Shown: one piece after another, positions 55,685-59,305 of the stretch
Layout of the letters: each line of letters begins with the position of its first letter
How positions within the stretch are numbered: the stretch's first letter is position 1
From: an uncultured Prevotellaceae bacterium
GTDB taxonomy: Bacteria > Bacteroidota > Bacteroidia > Bacteroidales > Bacteroidaceae
Assembly (NCBI GenBank): GCA_902786665.1
Contig: CADADN010000018.1
Coordinates: 1-59,305 of the forward strand
Length of the DNA: 59,305 nt
Direction: 5' to 3'
Translations under genes and position numbers: made by a program
Notes under the pieces: model-generated
What the model saw: only the letters and a program-made list of their open reading frames with translations
Databases searched by the model: none
Told to the model about the DNA's origin: nothing

Positions 55685-57047
55685 AGATATGATAAAGGTG
55701 TGTGTAACTGGCTATCACGTTTTTGTGTCTGAAAACGGGGGTGTCGACTGGTTCGCCCTTGGCATTATAAACCTGGGTGATGCTTTTCGGGGTTTCCCCA
55801 AGGAACCGTGTGTAGTGGAATTCATGCCCACGGTATTCCGTGCCATCGAGCGTGAAGCGGCGGTAGCCCAACGACAGCTTCCGGTCTTCCTTCCTTGCCG
55901 TGATGACGTAGGGCAGCACGCCGCACATCGGATATTCGCCCGTGTCGTCAAGGATGCTCTTGCAGAGATACATCATACCGCCGCATTCCGCAAAGACCCA
56001 TCCTCCGCGTTCGGCAAAGAGTCGGATGGCTTCCCGGGCCGCCACATTTTTGGTCAATGCATCGAGGTGCTTTTCCGGATAACCGCCTGAGAGATAAAGC
56101 AAGTCGCTGTCTTCGAGAGACGGCACCTCTGTCTCGGGGTCGAAAAACACCACGTTTTGGAAGGCATCCAAGGTCTCTTGGTAAATGAAGGAGAAGGACT
56201 CCTCGTTGCGTGCCACGACAAGCTTTCGTGCGGCCGCCCCTACGGCTTCGGGGGAGGTTTGACTCTGGACTTTTGGCTTTCGGGCGGGCACAAGACCCGC
56301 CCCTACGACTTCGGGGGAGGTTTGACTCTGGACTTTTGGCCCCGGTGCGTTTCGACAAGCACTTTCCTCCGACTGCTGGATGGACGTTGGAGCTCCGAGT
56401 TCAAGCAACCGTTTCCAGTTCACATGCTCCTCCAACAAGCTGACCAATGTATGTGCTTCAGGCATCTCGGAAAAGTCAAGTCCCAGGTAGCGCGAACCTT
56501 GTTCCAAGTCGCGATGATTGGGCAAAAAGCCGAAACACTCCAATCCGATGTCATCACACACCTGGCGGAGCATCCTTTCATGGCGTTCCGAACCAACCCT
56601 GTTGAAAATCACGCCGCAGACATGCACATCCTCCCTGAAATGGACAAAACCGGTAAGCAATGCCGCCAAGGAGTAGGCCGACCGCTTGGCATCGACCACC
56701 AACACGACTGAAAGGCCCAGTGTCCGTGCGATTTCCGACGAAGAACCGAGATCGCGGTCATAGCCATCGAAAAATCCCATCATACCCTCAACGACACACA
56801 CATCGGCGTCTTTCCCGTAATGGGCGAAAAGACCTTGCACATGTTGTGGCGAGGCCATGAATGTGTCGAGGTTGATGCTCGGTCTGCCACAGACCAATTC
56901 ATGGAACTTGGTGTCGATGTAGTCGGGGCCGCATTTGAAGGGTTGCACCTTCATCCCCTTGGAAACGAACAAAGACATCAGTCCCCTGGCAATGGTGGTC
57001 TTGCCGGAGCCACTGGAGGGTGCCGCTATCATAAAACTCGCTTTCAT
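55608..57047 (-). CDS. cbiA: Cobyrinic acid a,c-diamide synthase (CbiA/CobB), with an in-frame palindromic repeat insert
   Basis: 479 residues; amidates the a and c acetates of (cobalt-)cobyrinic acid. The P-loop APSSGSGKTTIARGL and the glutaminase Cys in FAECGGMMYLC are intact. Between the synthetase and glutaminase halves sits a ~50-residue segment with a 21-residue unit twice (PKVQSQTSPE[V/A]VGAG...), encoded by 56234-56340, which carries the interspersed palindrome of this genome. The normal end of the family is near YTHLYH; here about 27 further residues are read in overlap with the next gene. The start at ATG 57047 is chosen because a promoter box lies 6 bases upstream. First gene of the operon. 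Confidence 0.93.
   Translation of the reverse strand: MKASFMIAAPSSGSGKTTIARGLMSLFVSKGMKVQPFKCGPDYIDTKFHELVCGRPSINLDTFMASPQHVQGLFAHYGKDADVCVVEGMMGFFDGYDRDLGSSSEIARTLGLSVVLVVDAKRSAYSLAALLTGFVHFREDVHVCGVIFNRVGSERHERMLRQVCDDIGLECFGFLPNHRDLEQGSRYLGLDFSEMPEAHTLVSLLEEHVNWKRLLELGAPTSIQQSEESACRNAPGPKVQSQTSPEVVGAGLVPARKPKVQSQTSPEAVGAAARKLVVARNEESFSFIYQETLDAFQNVVFFDPETEVPSLEDSDLLYLSGGYPEKHLDALTKNVAAREAIRLFAERGGWVFAECGGMMYLCKSILDDTGEYPMCGVLPYVITARKEDRKLSLGYRRFTLDGTEYRGHEFHYTRFLGETPKSITQVYNAKGEPVDTPVFRHKNVIASYTHLYHIYETDLYQDRRQGNHQPERRNKGSQG
56234..56340. repeat. Palindromic repeat inserted in cbiA and duplicated with 63-bp period
   Basis: The unit CCGCCCCTACGRCTTCGGGG with GAGGTTTGACTCTGGACTTTTGGC occurs at 56234-56277 and 56297-56340, exactly 63 bases apart, with the second copy joined to the arms GGGCGGGCACAAGACCCGCC (56282-56301). 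It is the reverse complement of the repeat family seen at 111, 18419, 30202 and 38537. Both copies keep the reading frame. Confidence 0.85.
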
Positions 57048-57052
57048 TAGTG

Positions 57053-57083
57053 CAAAAGTACGATTAAGTGAGCGAAAAGCCAA
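57053..57083 (-). promoter_or_regulatory. Cobalamin operon promoter
   Basis: On minus: TTG (57083-57081), 20 bases, TACTTTTG (57060-57053). The ATG at 57047 is only 6 bases on, so the transcript would have almost no leader. The block AAAAGTACGATTAAGTGAGC is repeated at 57128-57147 with a second TACTTTTG (57134-57127). No cobalamin riboswitch is present here. Confidence 0.65.
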
Positions 57084-57215
57084 ATTTATTTGAGCTTTTC
57101 CGAACGGGAGTACTTTCGGCGAAGCTCAAAAGTACGATTAAGTGAGCGAAATGTTTTCCACAAAAGCATTCATAGGTAAAAAAACTGATTTTCATCATTT
57201 TTTCCTTTAACTATT

Positions 57216-57245
57216 TTGTTTCGCACAAAAAAAAGACTATTTTTG
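57216..57245 (+). promoter_or_regulatory. Promoter of the preA-like gene
   Basis: TTG at 57216-57218, 19 bases, TATTTTTG at 57238-57245; ATG at 57332 after a leader of about 80 bases. Confidence 0.7.
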
Positions 57246-57331
57246 TAAAATCTTTGTTTATATGTCATTCACAACCATCGTGAATGCCATCAATTGGTTA
57301 AAAATATATACTATAAAACTACGACACCCTT

Positions 57332-58891
57332 ATGAAAAGAACGTTACATATCCGTGAAGAGGCGGCACGCTGCCTTTTGTGCGAGGACGCCCCTTGCACC
57401 AAAGCGTGCAAGACAGGCGACCCGGCCCGTGCCATCCGTGCCATCCGATTTGACAATGCCTTGAATGCCTGGCGGTGGATTGAGGGTTGCAGCGACGCAG
57501 ACCTTGAGCGAGCCGAACAAGCCTGCATCCATTACGACCACCCCGTCAGAATCAAGGAACTGCTATCTGCCGTCAAGGTAGAGAGCAACAAGGAGCAGGC
57601 AGCGGCCGCTGAACAGAAAGATAACACGGAGCCCCCCAGCCTGTCTATCGATTTTTGCGGCATCCATTGCGAGAATCCTTTCTTCCTCGCCTCCTCCGCC
57701 ATTTGCACCAACTACGAGATGGTGGCGCGAGCCTTCGACCAGGGTTGGGCAGGCGTCTTCTACAAAACCATCTGCAAGCAAGATATCCGCGAGGTGTCGC
57801 CCCGTTTCGACGCAGTGAAGAGCGGCACATCATTTGCCGGCTTCCGCAACATGGAACAGTTGAGCGAGAATCCCCACGAGGTGGATTTCGACATCCTGCG
57901 ACGACTGAAGCAAAACTACCCCACGAAGATTGTCGTGGCCTCCATCATGGGACAGTATGAGGAAGAGTGGATAGAGTTGGCCAAGATGGCCGAGGATGCC
58001 GGTTGCGACGCCGTGGAACTGAACTTCTCTTGTCCTCAGATGCGCCTGGCAGGCATGGGCAGCGACGTGGGACAAGACCCCGAACTCGTGACATTCTACA
58101 CCGCCTACGTGAAGCGGAGCGTGCAAATCCCCGTCATCCCGAAGATGACCCCCAACATCACACAGATCAACCAACCCGCCATGGGAGCCTACTTCGCCGG
58201 CGCCGATGCCATCTCAGCCATCAACACCATCAAGAGCGTCACCATGTCGCCCGACGCCGAGGTCAGCGGCAAGCAGACTCTCTCCGGCTACAGCGGACGC
58301 GCCGTGAAGCCCATCGCCCTGCGCTACATTCTCGAAATGGCCAAGAACCCCATCCTTACTGGTCAGGACAGGGAGAGCAGAGAAAGGTTTGCCCAATCTT
58401 CCTCAAGTAGTGACGGACAGCCTTTCAAGAGCAAGAATGTAGACTTCAGCGGCATCGGTGGCATCGAGACTTGGCGCGACGCCTTGGAATTCATCCAACT
58501 CGGCTGCCGCAACGTACAAATATGCACCGCTGTCATGGAATACGGCTACCGCATCATCGATGACCTCGTATTAGGTTTGCAGACATACATGGCAAGGCGC
58601 GGTGTAGAGCATCTGGAGGACCTAGTGGGCGAGCAGTTGCCCAACTTCGTCCTTCCCTCCGACCTCGACCGCGAGACGATGACCTATCCGAAAATCGACC
58701 GAGACCGTTGCGTAGGCTGTGGCCGCTGCCATGTCTCCTGTCTGGACGGCGGACACCAAGCCATCACCTTCGACAAAGAAACCCGCCAGCCCCGCATCGT
58801 CGGCACAAAGTGCGTCGGCTGCCATCTCTGCCGCCTCGTCTGTCCGACCGGAGCCATCGGCATCACCAAACGAGTGAACAAGAAACACTGA
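57332..58891 (+). CDS. preA: Dihydropyrimidine dehydrogenase PreA-like protein with N-terminal Fe-S domain
   Basis: 519 residues. The core (about 105-440) is the FMN barrel of PreA/dihydroorotate dehydrogenases (NPFFLASSAICTNYEM, NFSCPQM, IPVIPKMTPN, SGIGGIETWRDA), which reduces uracil and thymine. Two C-terminal [4Fe-4S] motifs are CVGCGRCHVSC and CVGCHLCRLVC. The first ~80 residues (AARCLLCEDAPCTKAC) resemble the Fe-S helical domain that normally begins PreT or mammalian DPD, yet the FAD/NAD domains in between are absent, so electrons must come from a separate partner not seen here. A Ser-rich insert (FAQSSSSSDGQ) precedes the FMN-phosphate loop. Confidence 0.88.
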   Translation: MKRTLHIREEAARCLLCEDAPCTKACKTGDPARAIRAIRFDNALNAWRWIEGCSDADLERAEQACIHYDHPVRIKELLSAVKVESNKEQAAAAEQKDNTEPPSLSIDFCGIHCENPFFLASSAICTNYEMVARAFDQGWAGVFYKTICKQDIREVSPRFDAVKSGTSFAGFRNMEQLSENPHEVDFDILRRLKQNYPTKIVVASIMGQYEEEWIELAKMAEDAGCDAVELNFSCPQMRLAGMGSDVGQDPELVTFYTAYVKRSVQIPVIPKMTPNITQINQPAMGAYFAGADAISAINTIKSVTMSPDAEVSGKQTLSGYSGRAVKPIALRYILEMAKNPILTGQDRESRERFAQSSSSSDGQPFKSKNVDFSGIGGIETWRDALEFIQLGCRNVQICTAVMEYGYRIIDDLVLGLQTYMARRGVEHLEDLVGEQLPNFVLPSDLDRETMTYPKIDRDRCVGCGRCHVSCLDGGHQAITFDKETRQPRIVGTKCVGCHLCRLVCPTGAIGITKRVNKKH

Positions 58892-58985
58892 TATTCATAT
58901 ACTTGTTGGAATCATTTGACACCCAAAGACACGACTCGGGAACAGGAATCCACCGGGTCGTGTCTTGCTATTAGGATATTTGTCA

Positions 58986-59085
58986 TTATTGCACAAACAC
59001 CTTCTCGCCATTGCAGGTGTACATCCCTCTTGCAGCAGGCTTGTTGTCGATTTTTACGACCACTCATGGCGTACCAGCCCTCCTT
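58986..59085 (-). pseudogene. Frameshifted C-terminal secretion-tail remnant
   Basis: On minus the last codons read DNKPAARGMYTCNGEKVFVQ and a stop at 58986. Just upstream, in another frame, WYAMSGRK is read; losing one A from the AAAAA run would join them as MSGRKIDNKPAARG, a standard type IX-like tail. So a one-base insertion breaks the frame. Further upstream to the window end nothing else of the protein is recognisable, and an alternative is a short fragment left by rearrangement. Confidence 0.5.
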
Positions 59086-59305
59086 GCGGGTTCATCGCCT
59101 TTTTCATCCAAAGTTAATGAACGGGATGGTCTATGGAGGCAAGGAGTTGTGGAGTTTTCATGCACAGTAGGGCATCTCCCTTACTCCTCCACTCCATAAA
59201 TCTTTTTTGGCTCAGGGGGGATTGTCCGTGGATGGCCCCACCGCAGCCTAACCAAAAATCATCATGCATCGGTACATAAAGAAAGGCAGGTCCGAGACTC
59301 CACGC

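Noticed and set aside
57048-57331. Cobalamin riboswitch before the cbi operon
   Set aside because: No B12 box or GCCACTG-type core is visible on minus, and the promoter is too close to the start.

Overview
The window looks like a chromosomal segment of a Bacteroidales bacterium, most probably Prevotella or a close relative. The reasons are the many promoters of the Bacteroidetes type (TTG, about 19-20 bases, TAnnTTTG), lipoproteins and secreted proteins that end in a type IX secretion-like tail (YNLSGQRV...GKKV), a DksA-like protein without cysteines next to ileS and lspA, and a long-form HisG. Recognition is from sequence alone; no database search was possible.

Layout. 1-3013: short repeats, then a UvrA. 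3014-4770: a large 12-bp repeat array, tRNA-Thr and tRNA-Gly, a Fic protein and a terminator. 4810-7517 (minus): a secreted cysteine-peptidase-like protein and an MltF-like lytic transglycosylase. 7631-8068: the largest repeat array. 8179-11364: hisG-hisD-hisC, without hisB. 11365-15445: a MITE-like element and a 1236-residue secreted protein whose C-terminal module is shared with the peptidase; the broken 5' end of a third relative lies at 15787-15927. 16377-18308: a protein kinase-like domain lacking its catalytic Asp, fused to a TIR domain. 18524-29272 (minus): CapA-like lipoprotein, C69 peptidase, M23 peptidase, DUF4296 lipoprotein, lspA, dksA-like gene and ileS, with repeat arrays between some of them. 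29273-30610: no gene, but nested inverted repeats. 30611-39386: a GH43 enzyme, DUF805 protein, tRNA-Ala, secreted nuclease/phosphatase-like protein, two lipoproteins, metY and an ABC exporter.

39946-57047 is a vitamin B12 region. A cobalamin riboswitch precedes a substrate-binding lipoprotein and a permease (BtuF/BtuC-like; no ATPase gene adjacent). After an insert of three secreted proteins (WG-repeat, CotH-like, stand-alone dockerin), a tightly packed minus-strand operon reads cbiA, pduO-type adenosyltransferase, cbiP, cbiB, cbiHC, cbiET, cbiGF, cbiJD: twelve activities in eight genes through four fusions. The chelatase, CbiL and the lower-ligand assembly genes are not in the window. A PreA-like dihydropyrimidine dehydrogenase with an extra N-terminal Fe-S domain follows, and the window ends in a frameshifted secretion-tail remnant.

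The main unexplained signals are (1) more than 50 copies of a GAGTTAAAG unit in five intergenic arrays, all on the same strand whatever the gene direction, (2) a palindromic interspersed repeat that has entered the cbiA reading frame and been duplicated in frame, (3) the pseudokinase-TIR protein, and (4) several MITE-like inverted-repeat elements.
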